A DNA stretch of 64,000 nucleotides from Fontisphaera persica (lineage in GTDB: Bacteria; Verrucomicrobiota; Verrucomicrobiia; Limisphaerales; Fontisphaeraceae), in the NCBI RefSeq assembly GCF_024832785.1, contig NZ_CP116615.1:1860001-1924000 (forward strand), read 5' to 3'. The notes beneath the pieces were generated by a model. The model did no database searches. It was not told the DNA's origin and saw only the letters and a list, made by a program, of their open reading frames with translations. The position numbers and the translations under genes are program-made. Positions 34,527 through 46,300 of this stretch are shown here, in pieces (the stretch's first letter is position 1; each line of letters starts with the position of its first letter).

Positions 34527-35264
34527 TCAGGGTTGGGGTTTCCACGGAGAAATATACTCAAATCGCAGGAATGGCGTTGCCCCTTCCTTCACCTGAAGGA
34601 CTTGTGATTGTTTGCCCAGTTTTTGGTGCACTGTCTCCAGCACGTACTCCCCCGGCGGAAGTCCCTCAGGCAGGCGAAATACGCCGTTGGTATCCGTCAC
34701 CGCGAAGAAGGGATGCTCTACCACCCCCACATAGGCAAATTCCCAAGGGTGGATTTCGCATTTGATGCGCAGCAGGATTTCCTGCTTGTCGAACTTGAAT
34801 CGCGCGCTGGTATGGGGAGGCTGGGCGATGTTGAAGCCCTTGTTGGTCAATGCCACCGCATGCACGGTCTCCATGTATGGCTCGGAGTTTTTGATGCGCA
34901 GCACCTGGCCGGTTTGCACCCCGAGCATGTAAGGATGAAAACCGCAGTGGTATTGGTCTAACACCACTTCATTGGTGGAAATGGGAAAACTGCGTCCCTG
35001 CAGCCCCTCCCGAATGAAGACGAACACATTGGCCAGCCCGCCATTGGTGCCCACCACATAGTGGCGGGTGGTCAGCGGCTCCTGGCGCACGCTGCGGCAA
35101 TCGGGAAAGTTGCTCAAATCCACCGGTACTTCTGGCGGTGGTGTGCCACGCAACCGAACCTCGCCTTCGACGCGCGCGGCCACCGCCGGAAGCGATGCCG
35201 CCAGCCAGACCAGTAAAGCCGTTAGCCCTGTCCGGCCATTCAGGGTGAATGATGCGCCATTCAT
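34527..35264 (-). CDS. Secreted cupredoxin-like protein with carboxypeptidase-regulatory-like tail
   Basis: The 245 residues start with a signal peptide (hydrophobic core GLTALLVWLAASLPAVAA, about 13-30). A first beta domain follows (VEGEVRLRGTPPPEVPVDLS), then a cupredoxin-like region containing a potential copper site: His of QYHCGFHPYM, and the CEIHPWEFAYVGVVEHPFFAVTD stretch, in which C-x2-H and a downstream His recall type 1 copper motifs. The last part (TDTNGVFRLPEGLPPGEYVLETVHQKLG) is a carboxypeptidase-regulatory-like beta sandwich. Proteins of this kind are common and uncharacterised in planctomycetes and verrucomicrobia. It is the last gene of a three-gene set with an MBL hydrolase and an aminotransferase. 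Confidence 0.65.
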   Translation of the reverse strand: MNGASFTLNGRTGLTALLVWLAASLPAVAARVEGEVRLRGTPPPEVPVDLSNFPDCRSVRQEPLTTRHYVVGTNGGLANVFVFIREGLQGRSFPISTNEVVLDQYHCGFHPYMLGVQTGQVLRIKNSEPYMETVHAVALTNKGFNIAQPPHTSARFKFDKQEILLRIKCEIHPWEFAYVGVVEHPFFAVTDTNGVFRLPEGLPPGEYVLETVHQKLGKQSQVLQVKEGATPFLRFEYISPWKPQP

Positions 35265-35272
35265 ATACTATC

Positions 35273-36115
35273 CTAAGGCAGGGCAAATTCCCACCGCGTG
35301 CCCGCATGCGGCACGAAACAACGGCCGGGAAACCGGCTGTGTAAAGTCGCCGCAGCGGCAAATCCCGTGCAATGCGCGGCTCCCAATTGCTGCACGTGGT
35401 ACTGCTCGAATGCCTGCATCGTCGCCTCCAGCCGCGAGCCACTGGCATGCAACAAATGCATGCCCCCCCATACCGCATGCACGAGCGGGCGCCCCAGCAG
35501 CGATGAAAAATGCTGGAGCGTATTGACCACGCCGGCATGAGCGCAACCCAGCAGCACCACCAGCCCGGCGCGTGTCATCATGCCCAAGGCCATGTCATCC
35601 ATCAGAGGATCCGGCGACTTCCCCTCGGCATCCAGGTAAAAAGGCCCGCCCACATCCTCAAAATCATTGAGCCGTGGAATGGGGCCGCTGAGCCACAAGC
35701 CAGGCGCGATTTCCCACGGTTCCCTCACCATCCTCACCCGCCCGCCCTGGCGCTTCAGCCAAGCCCGCGAGGCCTCCGGCATGCCGATGTCACGCGCCAC
35801 CGTCTTGGGGGTGACGGAATATTTCGGGGAAAATGCGTCAGGGTGCACAAAAACTTGCGCTTGTTCTGGCAATTGGCCCAGGGCGGGAAGCCCCCCCGTA
35901 TGATCATAATGGCCGTGGCTGAGAATCACGCCGTTGAGCCGATCCAGTTTCACCCCCAATCTTTGAGCGTTCTGAAGCCACAGGCCGGTCTGGCCGGTGT
36001 CAAAAAGAAACGTCTGCTCGCCCCACTCAATCCACACACTCCAGCCGTGCTCGGCTTGCAACCCAGGCTGATGGGTGGAATTTTCCACCAAAATTGTGAA
36101 TCGAAGTCTGGTCAT
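35273..36115 (-). CDS. MBL-fold hydrolase, dihydropterin-synthase-like group
   Basis: The 280-residue metallo-beta-lactamase-fold enzyme carries SHGHYDHTGG, the HxHxDH metal motif (near residue 68). The start LRFTILVENSTHQPGLQAEHGWSVWI and the later VLLGCAHAGVVNTLQH block (third His ligand) resemble the archaeal 7,8-dihydropterin-6-methyl-4-(beta-D-ribofuranosyl)-aminobenzene-5'-phosphate synthase group. That label covers many enzymes of unproven function. Its ATG overlaps the stop of the aminotransferase gene by four bases, and the cupredoxin-like gene follows after eight bases. Cytoplasmic, with no signal peptide. The substrate is unknown. Confidence 0.83.
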   Translation of the reverse strand: MTRLRFTILVENSTHQPGLQAEHGWSVWIEWGEQTFLFDTGQTGLWLQNAQRLGVKLDRLNGVILSHGHYDHTGGLPALGQLPEQAQVFVHPDAFSPKYSVTPKTVARDIGMPEASRAWLKRQGGRVRMVREPWEIAPGLWLSGPIPRLNDFEDVGGPFYLDAEGKSPDPLMDDMALGMMTRAGLVVLLGCAHAGVVNTLQHFSSLLGRPLVHAVWGGMHLLHASGSRLEATMQAFEQYHVQQLGAAHCTGFAAAATLHSRFPGRCFVPHAGTRWEFALP

Positions 36116-37284
36116 TTTTGTCCTCTCAGGATTTCGAGCAGCCGGTGCAGTTCGGCTTCGGTGTTATAAAAATGCGGCGACAGGCGCAGGTATTGCCGCC
36201 GGGAGCGGTCAGTACGGAGGGAGGTCACGAAACCATCCCGGGCCAGCCGGGCATGAAGCTCGGCCAGGTTGCAGTCCGGCCGCCAGAGGGAAAGGATGCC
36301 ACTGGCATTGGCCGCTGGTGCGTCGGCATGCAGCACTTCCCACCCGCAGCGCGCCAGTTCCGGCAGCAGCCAGGCGCGTTTGCGCAATATTTCCGCCGCG
36401 ATGTTTTCCACCCCCACTTCGAGGAGCAGCTCCAAGGCCGCGTTTAATCCCACCACGCCGGAAAGATTCACCGTGCCCACTTCATAACGCCGCGCGTCCG
36501 GACGGAACTCCAACCTTTCCTGCGCAACAAAGTCTGGACACCGCAAGTTGTGCCAGCCAAACACAATGGGACGCATCAACCCCTGTAACTCGCGGCGCAC
36601 GTAAAGCAGACCCGCGCCAGAAGGTCCCAGCAGCCACTTATGAGCATCGGCAGCCAGAAAATCTACACAGCCTGCCACAGACAAGGGAAAAGCGCCCAGG
36701 GTTTGAATGGCATCCACACAAAACCAGATGCCCCGCTCGCGCAGTTGGCGGCCCAGAGCTTCCACCTCCAGACGCCAGCCGGCGACAAAATGGCAGGAAG
36801 CCAGCGCCACCAGCCGGGTGGACTCGTCCACCTGTCCCATCACGTCCATGGGACGAATGCGCCCGAGGGAACGCGTATTGAGCAGCCGCACTTGGACGCC
36901 TTTTTCGGTCAGAGCCATCCACGGGTACACGTTGGCGGGGTAATCATCAAAATAAATGACGATGTTTTCTCCCCTCTTGAAAGGCAAACCGCCGGCCACA
37001 TAACTCAAGGCCAGTGAAGTGGGCCCAACCAAGGCGATTTCTTCAGAGCTCGCCCCTAGGAGTTCTGCCACTCGATGGCGGGTTTGCTGTATGATTTCGT
37101 ATCCCACCACGGCCTCCTGGTCGTCCTCCATGCCGGCCTGCGCGGCGCGGACCATGGCTTCGGCCACCCGACGTGGCAAAGGGGAAACCGCCGCATGAGC
37201 GAGAAAAACTTTGCTGGCGGCCACCGGAAACTCATGACGGCGCAATTCCTCGTTTTTCAACAAAACTTCCACACTTAGCGGCAT
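36112..37284 (-). CDS. Class V aminotransferase (cysteine-desulfurase-like fold)
   Basis: The 390-residue PLP enzyme has the class V order: FLAHAAVSPLPRRVAEAM near the N-terminus, the helix-strand unit SSEEIALVGPTSLALSYVAGGL, VALASCHFVAGWRLEVEAL, and the PLP-lysine stretch ADAHKWLLGPSGAGLLYVRREL. C-terminal domain: RYEVGTVNLSGVVGLNAALELLLEVG. It does not show the cysteine-loop typical of IscS, so it is more like a SufS/isopenicillin-epimerase-type relative. I chose the ATG at 37284. It heads a minus-strand set with the MBL hydrolase (ATGA overlap) and cupredoxin-like protein. Substrate is not known. Confidence 0.85.
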   Translation of the reverse strand: MPLSVEVLLKNEELRRHEFPVAASKVFLAHAAVSPLPRRVAEAMVRAAQAGMEDDQEAVVGYEIIQQTRHRVAELLGASSEEIALVGPTSLALSYVAGGLPFKRGENIVIYFDDYPANVYPWMALTEKGVQVRLLNTRSLGRIRPMDVMGQVDESTRLVALASCHFVAGWRLEVEALGRQLRERGIWFCVDAIQTLGAFPLSVAGCVDFLAADAHKWLLGPSGAGLLYVRRELQGLMRPIVFGWHNLRCPDFVAQERLEFRPDARRYEVGTVNLSGVVGLNAALELLLEVGVENIAAEILRKRAWLLPELARCGWEVLHADAPAANASGILSLWRPDCNLAELHARLARDGFVTSLRTDRSRRQYLRLSPHFYNTEAELHRLLEILRGQK

Positions 37285-37312
37285 GACCCAATTGTAGGGA
37301 AACACCCGCTCC

Positions 37313-37350
37313 AAAAAAGAAAAAACGGCGGACGGTTTCCCGTCCGCCGT
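37313..37350 (-). terminator. Strong intrinsic terminator of the giant gene
   Basis: A perfect 11-base-pair stem (ACGGCGGACGG at 37325-37335 with CCGTCCGCCGT at 37340-37350) around a TTTC loop. On the minus strand it is followed by TTTTTCTTTTTT (complement of 37313-37324). It starts about 18 bases after the stop of the giant gene and shields the aminotransferase gene that follows. Confidence 0.9.
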
Positions 37351-37367
37351 GGTGAGTTGTTTAACCG

Positions 37368-40300
37368 TTACGGATTAATCCGCAAGGTGAAGGTCTGCGG
37401 GTCACTGGTATTGACTCCGCCGTTAAGCGTGCCGCCGCTGTCCACCGCCGTAATCGTGAGGGTCACGGCCACTGAAGCGGTGGTCGGCTTGGTGCGAATG
37501 ACCAGCCCGCCCGTCAGCGGGTTGATGGTTGGCGCTGACACGAACGGCGCAGGGTCGCTGGGCACCACCCTGAATTGCTGGAACCTCTGCGGCGCCAGCG
37601 GTGCCGGCGGATTCACTTCATTGGCCGGCCCGAGCAGCGCATTGGAGGCGGTGATGTCCACCACCACATTGGTGCTGGCATGACCGTTGGTGCTGGCGAT
37701 GTCGAGACTCGTGCGGGTCAGCACGAAGTTCGGCTTGTCATTCACCGGCTGGACAATCAGGCCCACTGTGCGGCTGGAGGTGTTGGTGCCGTCACTCAGG
37801 ACCACCGTCAGCATCGTCCGCCCGAAGGCATCCGCTGCCGGAGTCACGTTCAGGGTCACCTCCCACAGGTTGGTGCCCGGCACCAGCGCCTTGGTATAAT
37901 TCCAGTGCGCCGGATTGTTCGGGTCAACCAAGCCCGTGTTGGTGGACAACAGGCTCACCGTGAGACTGTTGATGTCGCTGTCAATATCCCGGACGTTGAA
38001 CCTCCAAGAGACGTTGCCGTCTTCATTGATGGTGCGAGCGTTGAGGGCCAGCGGATTGACGAAGACCGGCGCGTCATTGACATTAGTGATGCGGATGATG
38101 AACACCTGCGTCACCGTTGTATCCTGCTCGCCGTAAGGCCGCATATCCGGATTGTTGGTCTTCACGCGGCCGCTGTCCTTGGCCCACAACTCGACCAGGG
38201 TCTCGCCGAAGGCGTTGTTCGTCGGCGTGAAGAACAGGGTCAGGTTGGTGGTGGCAATGCGCGGCAGGCCGGCCTTGCCTTTGAACAGGGTCGGATCCGC
38301 CGGTTTGAAGAAGTAGCTCAGGCGCTGCTTCTCCTCGCCCCATGGACCGGCCCAGGCATAGGTGATGAAGTTCGTCCATTTCACCGGCACGTCTTCCGCT
38401 GCCTCCACCGTGCCCATGTTGCCCACCGCCGTCTGAATAACCGGCTGGTCATTCACCGGCAGGATGTTAATGCTCAACATGGCCCACTTGGAGGTCTTCA
38501 CGCCGTCAGAAACGTAGTACTTGATGAGGTCACGCCCGAACCGGTTGGTCAGCGGCGTGTACTTCAACACCGGGTTGGTGGTCAGGTTGAGATAACCCAG
38601 ACCATTGCTCGGGTCGAGCACGCCGTTGGTCGGCCACACCGTGATGTAGTAATCCAACGGGCCATAGCTGCCACCCAGCACGATGTTGGTCGGCATGTCC
38701 TCGACGAACACCAGTTTCTGGTTGTAGGCCTTCGGCGCCCAGTTGTTCAGCAGGATGGAGACATTCTGCGCTCCCCAGTTGGCCACCGCCAGATCAGGCA
38801 GTTTGTCGGCATTGTAATCGCCAGAGGCCAAGGAGACTGGCATGTCCTCCACATCGCTGATCATGCCCGGGTCGCCCCAGTAGAAGTTCAACACCGGCAA
38901 TGGCGGCACATTGGTCAGGCTCTTCATGCCGTTGCCATGCATCACCAGCACTGCATCGGCACCCATGAGCGCAATAGCCACGTCCACCAGTTTGTCGTTG
39001 TTGTAATCGCCAAAGGCCAGGTCACGCGGCTGGAAGCCCGCCGCCATGCCCACGCCAAAGCTGCCCGCCGGGGCGAAGCGCATGTCATTGCGGACTTTCG
39101 GATTGGAGGCATTGGTCCAGACCGTGAGGTCATCGGAACCCATATTGGCCACCAGGATATCCGGCAGTTTGTCGAGGTTGATGTCCACGACACCCACCGC
39201 CGCCGGCATGTCGCCTACTGGCAGATTAGTCACCACCGTCAGGGAGGTGCCCACCAGCGTGAGAATGCTGACGTTGTCATTCCCAGCGTTGGCCACCACC
39301 AAGTCCGGTTTATCCAGCGCCGTCGGCGTGCCGAGCAACCCAGCAGCAATCGCGCTGGGTGAGCGGCCCACCTGGACGATTTCAGTGGCATCAAAGACCG
39401 GCGCATAAACCATGCGCTGATGGTAGAAGACTTCCACCGTGCCGGGGTCCGTCCCGTTGCCGGCATCCACCACCACCAGATCCACGAACAAGTCCTTGTT
39501 CAAATCGGCGGCGATGAAGGCCACCGGGTTGTTGCCCGTGAGCGGGATATTGGTCACCAGCGTCAGAGCACCGGCGAGATCGTTCACCCCGTTGTTCTGC
39601 CAGATCTGCACCACACGGTCGCCCGCGCAGAGCACGGCCAAATCAGGGCGACGGTCATAGTTGAAGTCACCCAGAGTCAAGGCAATCGGGTTGTTGCCCA
39701 CCACCAGGTCAAACCGGTTGGTGAAATCACCCTTGCCGTTGCCCTTGAGGAGGGCCACCACGTTGCTGGCCGGGATGGCCACTGCCAGGTCAAGTTTGTT
39801 GTCCTTCACAAAGTCCGCCGTCACCACCGCACGCGGCGGCGCGCCCATGGCCAGCGGCAGGCTGTTAGTGAAGGCATACGGACGGGTGGCGGCGTCTTCC
39901 ACCATGGTCACCGGGACGTTGATAGTGAGGACTCCAGAAGCAATCCCATTTTCAATCGCCCGGTAGGTGAAAGTATCCAGACCGTTGAAGTTTGGATCGG
40001 GGATATAGATCAACTGGCCGCCCTGCACAAGGACCTGGCCGTGAGCCGGCCCGGACACAATCTCGTATGTGCGATTCCCAGTGTGCCCAGGCACGTTAAT
40101 GGTGGCCATGCTGTCCTCGTCAATTGCTGCCACGGTGGTCACAAGCTCGGCTGGAACCACCAGTTGGACTTGGAAGTCTTGGTAGGTGGCGATGGTGTAA
40201 TCATTGTTATTCACCGCCGACGAAGCCAGGCCCACGTTCAACAGGGTGGGCAGGCCGTCGTTGTACTGACCATTGGCCACCCAGGTTGTGCCGTCAAGAC

Positions 40301-43300
40301 TGTGGAAGGCATAGAACATGCCATTGGAGCGCATAAGTTTCACCCAGACATTCGGATACGGCAACGGCGGCACACCCGTGCGGCCACCGGTAGGATACGT
40401 ACGGAGCGCTTCTGTTGAGCCACCGCCGAACCCATCGCGGTAGGTCATCTGGATCGCGTTTTCACCACGGTTCAAACCGGTGTCGAAAGCCGGCGTGGCC
40501 AGAATGGCCCGCTGGCGCTCATGAGCGGCCAGCCCCGGACGCGCCATCAGACCCGCCTTGGTCCAGTTGCCTGCATTGCGCAGGCCAAGGATGCGGACAG
40601 TAGCCACGAAATCACCGTTGATTTCGCGATAAGTGAAGTTCATGGCGTCATAGCTGCCCCAAATATCGGAACCGGCCACCCAAGCCTGGATGGTGTTTTC
40701 GTCACCCATGACATTCCAACCATAGGTCCCCGGCCAGTTGGCACTCGGGTTGGTGGCACTGCCAGCCACCATTTCGGAAGAATTGGCATGTTTCAACCCG
40801 CGCGGCGTCACGGTCACTGCCGACGGCGTCATGTAATTACCATTCAAGTCAGCCAAACCGCTCACCTGGACCTCGAACGGCCCATTGATGGCAGACGACA
40901 AGGTTAGCTGAATCGTATTGGTCTCACCGCGATTCAATCGGGCATCTACAACCGTAACGGCTGCAGGCTGTTCAAGCAACTCAACCTCGCCAATCTGCAT
41001 CGAGTTGGCCGCAGGAGCGTTGGCCACATTCGGGAAGGTAACCCGATAGTAACCATACGCGGTGTTATTGGGTACAGGCACCAACTGCGACCAACCGCGG
41101 GACTGGAATGCCGCCAGCGGCGAATTGGTAATCACCGTCCAGCTTGAACCGTCATTGGACCCTTCGAGGATGAAGTCAATCGGGTCACGCTCGGGCGCGT
41201 CGTTCGCCGAGGTGAAGCGCACGGCCTTCACCACCTTGGCGCCTGCGCCGAGCTGCACGATGAAGCCGGTGTTGAGCTTGCCGAAGTTCAGGTACTTCGT
41301 GCGCAACAAGCCGTCCACCGCCAAGCCCGGATGCTCATTCCCCGGCCAGGTGCCGCCGAAGCCGGTCACCACATCACCAGCCCCGGTCACCGGCCGCATA
41401 TCCACCGGCGAACCCAGCGTGTTAATCTGAATTTGGGCCAGGTTGGTCAATGTACCGATGGCCACGGCATCATTGAACACCAAGCCTACCACTTTGCCGT
41501 TGAGGCTGTGACCGCGCTGCAACACCAGCGGATTGCTTTCCGTGGGGTTCACGTTAATCACAGCAGTTTGGGACACTTGCGCGCCGTCGCTGCGCACAAT
41601 CAAGCAGCGATACTGAACGCCATTGTCCAGGAAGGACAGCGCCGGGGTGGTATAGGAATCACTTCGCGCTCCCAGGATATTCACGCCATTGCGCTGCCAT
41701 TGGTACAGAGTGTAGAACGGTGAACCTGAAGCAGCGACCGACAGAGTAACCGTCGCGCCGACATTGGTGGTCACGCTCTGCGGCTGGGTGGTAAGGGTGA
41801 TTGCTGGATTGATGAATCCATATTGATAAACCATCGTGCGTGGGATGCGCACCGCTGCGCCGCCACTCAGCACTGAGGCCCCCGTGGTGTAACCCACTTC
41901 CAAGTAGTCACCACCACCACCTTCCTTGACCATGGCTTCCCAGTAATACGGGAATCCGGCAATCAAGAATTTAACCGCCTGGTCATTGGGCAGGGTATTA
42001 GCCCCGTCATTCCATCCGTCGTTGCAGCAGCCGCGGAAGGCTACAAACTGACGGCTGCTGTAATCCATGGTCGTGCCCAAAAAGGCACCCGCATCATCGT
42101 CGTTGCGCAGCCAGAACTTGTAGTTGCCGGTCGTAGGCGGCACAAAGACGCCCGACATCAAGGCGCCATAATTGTCCATGCTGGGGCGATAATTGGCATC
42201 GCCCAAGATGCTGCGGAAACTGGGGTTGTTGGGGAAGTTCACGTTGTTCGTCAACGCCGGCAGGGTCGTGCCGCCGAAGCCGTCATAACGCCGCAGGTAA
42301 ATGCCGTCTGCGTAAACCGCATTAGTATAAGTCGCAATGTTGGGGCTGACAGCATTCGCATTTTCACTAGCATCACGCACATTATTCAGTGTCAGAGTAT
42401 AGACCGCGCCCGGCTCCTGCGGCGTGGTGGTCAAGATGGCAGTAATGGCATCCGGCATGAGGCTTGCCCCAAGCACCGGCACCACATTGTTGAGCGCATC
42501 GGTCAGGGTGTAGGTCCCCGCCGCCACCGAGGCAGCATCCATGCGCTCGCTGAAGCGCACCATGATTTGCTGGTAATTCACCGAGCCGCCAATGTAAGCC
42601 ACGGTAGGCGGGGTGGTATCCGCCAAAACCGTCACGGTGGCCACTGCACTGGTGGCCGTGGTGCCATCCACGAAGGTGGCGACGCAGCGATACTGGGCAC
42701 CCTGATCGGTGGATGGACGCATAATCTTGGTGTAGGACGCATTGGTTGCACCCGCTACATTCTGCCAGGCAGTACCATCAAACCTCTGCCACTGATAGGT
42801 GGCCGGCTGCGCATATGGATGCACTGCTGCCACCACTGTTCCTGGATTGCCGTCCGAAACCGTGATATTGACGGGTTGCAAACCAAAGTATTTGTAGTCC
42901 GGCACCAATGCCCAGGCGATGAACTGATTGGTGAAATTGCCGCGGTTGTCCGTGTCGCGGTATAATCCTGGAGCTGTCTGATAATTGGCGTTATTGCGGA
43001 AGGCCAAACTCACGTAGTCGCCGCCACCGCCTTCCTGCATCAGCAGTTCGAAGTAGTACGGCACGCCGCCCACCAGCGACACAGGGCCGCTCCAGTTGCC
43101 CGGCTCATTGCAAGCCGCGCAACCACCCTCCAACCGGATTACGGTGGCTGCATTGGCCGGATGGGCCGGATGGACCGGCGACAGGCTCATGAGCAGCCAG
43201 GCGGAGTCATCCGCCTCGGCGCGGAAGTTGTACACTGCAGTTTCCGGCGGGATGAACCAGCCAATCATGCGGATACTGTAGTAGTCACCGTAATTCTTCG

Positions 43301-46300
43301 GCGAATAAGCGGTATCCATCATCGTCACCGAATCCGGGAAGTACGGGAACTTCGAGTTGTTGGTAATGATGGTGAAGTTGTTGGCCGCGCTTGAATTGCC
43401 GGTGAAGACCTGCCGTTGCACAAAACCGGGCTGCGTGTGCCAGCCGGTAAAGGTCAGGTTGGTGGTCTCCAACAGGTTAAAGCCCTGGTCGTACACATTT
43501 TCCACTCGCAAGGTGTACTGTTGATTGGCATTCAGGCTTACGCCACTGAAGGTAAGCAGGAAGCCGGTAGTGTCACCCAAATCCACGACTTCCACTGGAT
43601 TGTAACTGTTGGCACCATCCATCAGCGTATACGCGCTGGTGCTGTCCCACCCATACGGAACAGCCTCCCCAAACCGCACCAACACCTTGTTCGGCACCGG
43701 GGTGGCGCTAACGCTTTCCACCGTCGGCGGCACCGAGTCCACGAGCACGGTCAGGGTGGCAACGGCGCTCACTCGCTGCGCCATGTTACCGCCTGGATTA
43801 TATACCAGGCAGCGGAATTGCGTACCATTATCAGCCAACGTGAGCACAGGTGTCTGATATGTGGAGGAAACGGCGCCAGGAATCATCAACCAAGTGCCTC
43901 CGCGCAAAACTTGCCATTGATAACCCACCTGGCTGGGGTTGCTGCCCTGGGCCACGCAGGTGAAGGTGGCGCGGGCATTTTCATAGCCAGTCCTATCTTG
44001 AGGCTGCGTGGTGATGGTCACGGTGGTTGGACCCGCAGTCACTGGGAACAGACCCCAGCCAATCATGCCAGGGCTGCCATTGCCCGGTTGCGAGCCCTCG
44101 GGGGCCATGGCCACAGCAATATGGTCACCTCCGCCGCCTTCCTTCATGATGGCCTCCGCATAATAGAGCTTGCCCCCTTCCAAGGCGATGGCCTCTGAGC
44201 GGGCGCTGGGGTAGGTGCCACCCCCGCGCGAAGTTTGCCATACATCATAAGCACGATAATCTGTCCATCCATACAGGTTGGCGCGCATGGTCTTGTTGGC
44301 CGGATTGTCATCGGTGCTGAGGTAGAACTCCGAATCATCATCGCTGGCCATGTAGAACCGATAGTTGCCATTGGTGGGCGGGATGATGAAAGCGGACAGC
44401 CGGCGCCCATAGTTATCCATGCCTTCATCCGGCACATCAAAACCGCCACGATACCCCACTGTATCCGGCTGGTTATTAATGTATTTCGAGTTGTTCTTCA
44501 AATCGTTGATGCCGGAACCGCCAATTCCCGTGAATGCCTCATCCTTCACCTTGCCGGGTATCAGCATGAAACTGGTGAAGTTGGCGGTGGAATTGGGCGC
44601 AATGGCTCCACTCAACGGCGAGAAGTCATCCACATTGTTCACCGTCAAGGTGTACTGGGTGGCGATGTCCTGAAGTGAGGTGTCCAAAATCACCACCGAG
44701 CCGTCGCCCGTGCGAGCGGCACTCAAGACGGTGATTCCACCACTGATCGCGTAGTTGGCAGGGTTTTCCGCAGTGGTAGGCTCCACCGGCTCGCTGAAGA
44801 CCACCCGCACCTTGCGGAAGCCTTGATATGCTTCGGCCGACAGGAGCACAGGGGCAATGGTGTCTTCCTGCACCGTCAACGTTGCCACTGAGCTAATTGC
44901 CTGGGCCAGGGATCCTCCGAGGTTCACTGCCACACAACGATATTGCTTGCCATTATCCGACATGGACAATACCGGCGTCTGGTAGCTGGCAGCGTTGGCG
45001 CCCGGAATATTGGTCCAAGCTCCCACCCCACCACTTTGCCACTGGTAAACGATGGGGCCGGTGGGATTGGCTCCAGTTGCGGCAACGGTAAAGGTCACCC
45101 GCAGACCGGCGTATTGATTGGTATTCTGGGGGTGCTGCGTGAAGGCAACGGTCGTCGGACCGCCCGGCTGGGCTCCGTAAGCGATTTCCTGCCCTTGAAT
45201 CGGGCCCGTCGGCAAATCATCTCCGGTGTTATAACCCACAGAAACGTGGCCGCCGCCGGTGCCATCACGGAAGAGCACTTCCGCGGAATAGGCCATGCCG
45301 CGATACAACTGAACCGGAGCCGAACGGGCATTCGGGTCAGCACCACCTTCACCCCCTTGGAACTTGTTGTAGTTGCGGAAGCCCGTCCATCCGCTCTGCC
45401 GCGTCAGCAGCACGCGATTGGCCGGATTGTCATCCGGGCTGAGCCAGAACTCATTGTCATCGTCCCCCACCGCGTAGAACCGATAGCTGCCAGAGGCGGC
45501 CGGCACAATCCACCCTGTAATAATGGCTTGGAAATTATCACGCCCGTCATCCGGGTATTCAAACCACGGAACGAAGTTGGCCGCCGCCGGCGGGTTGTTC
45601 GCTGCATAGATTTTCAAATCAGCCAGGCTCCGATCGTTATCATACCGTTTGCTCAACACATAACCCGGGATGGAAATCGGGGTCGTGAAATTGAGCGGGG
45701 TGGGCACCATGTCGGCAATGTTCTGCACTGTTACCGTGTAGCTGGTCACCGGGTCTTGCATCGTGGTGTACAACAGCACGTCGGTCCCATTCGGCATCAC
45801 GGTGGCCGAAATGACATTCACCCCGTTGTTGACCGTGTAGTTCGCCGGATTCTGGGCATTGGCCAAGTCGCCCGCCAAGGCTTGGTTGAACGAAATCAGG
45901 ATGCCGCGCAAGCTGACATTGCCGCGCGCGCTCAAGGCCTGCATGGGGCCCACCGTGCGCGTAAAGATGGGGCTGCGCAAATCATCATTAGAAAGGTTGG
46001 AGAACATGTTATTACCGTCATTGTCCTGCAAATCAATGCCCACCGTCGGGTCAAATTCCACGAAATAGGGGTGACCGATTGCGATGTTATAATTCACATA
46101 ATTCAAAATGATACGCGTCCGGTTGTTGGCCAATGAGGCTGTGGTAAAGGCAGCCGGAAGATTGCCCGGCGCACCAATGACGGCCACCTGACTTGGCGGG
46201 GCGTTGGAGAAAAGATAGCAATAATTGGGAATCTGGGCCACCGCATCGTCCACGCTTTGCAGGTTGGCCAATGGCTTGTTCAAATCAATGAACAGCACAC

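Noticed and set aside
37575-39362. 595-codon open frame on the plus strand opposite the giant gene
   Set aside because: Rich in His, Arg and Gly with no family pattern; it mirrors the cadherin and FG-GAP codons of the minus strand.
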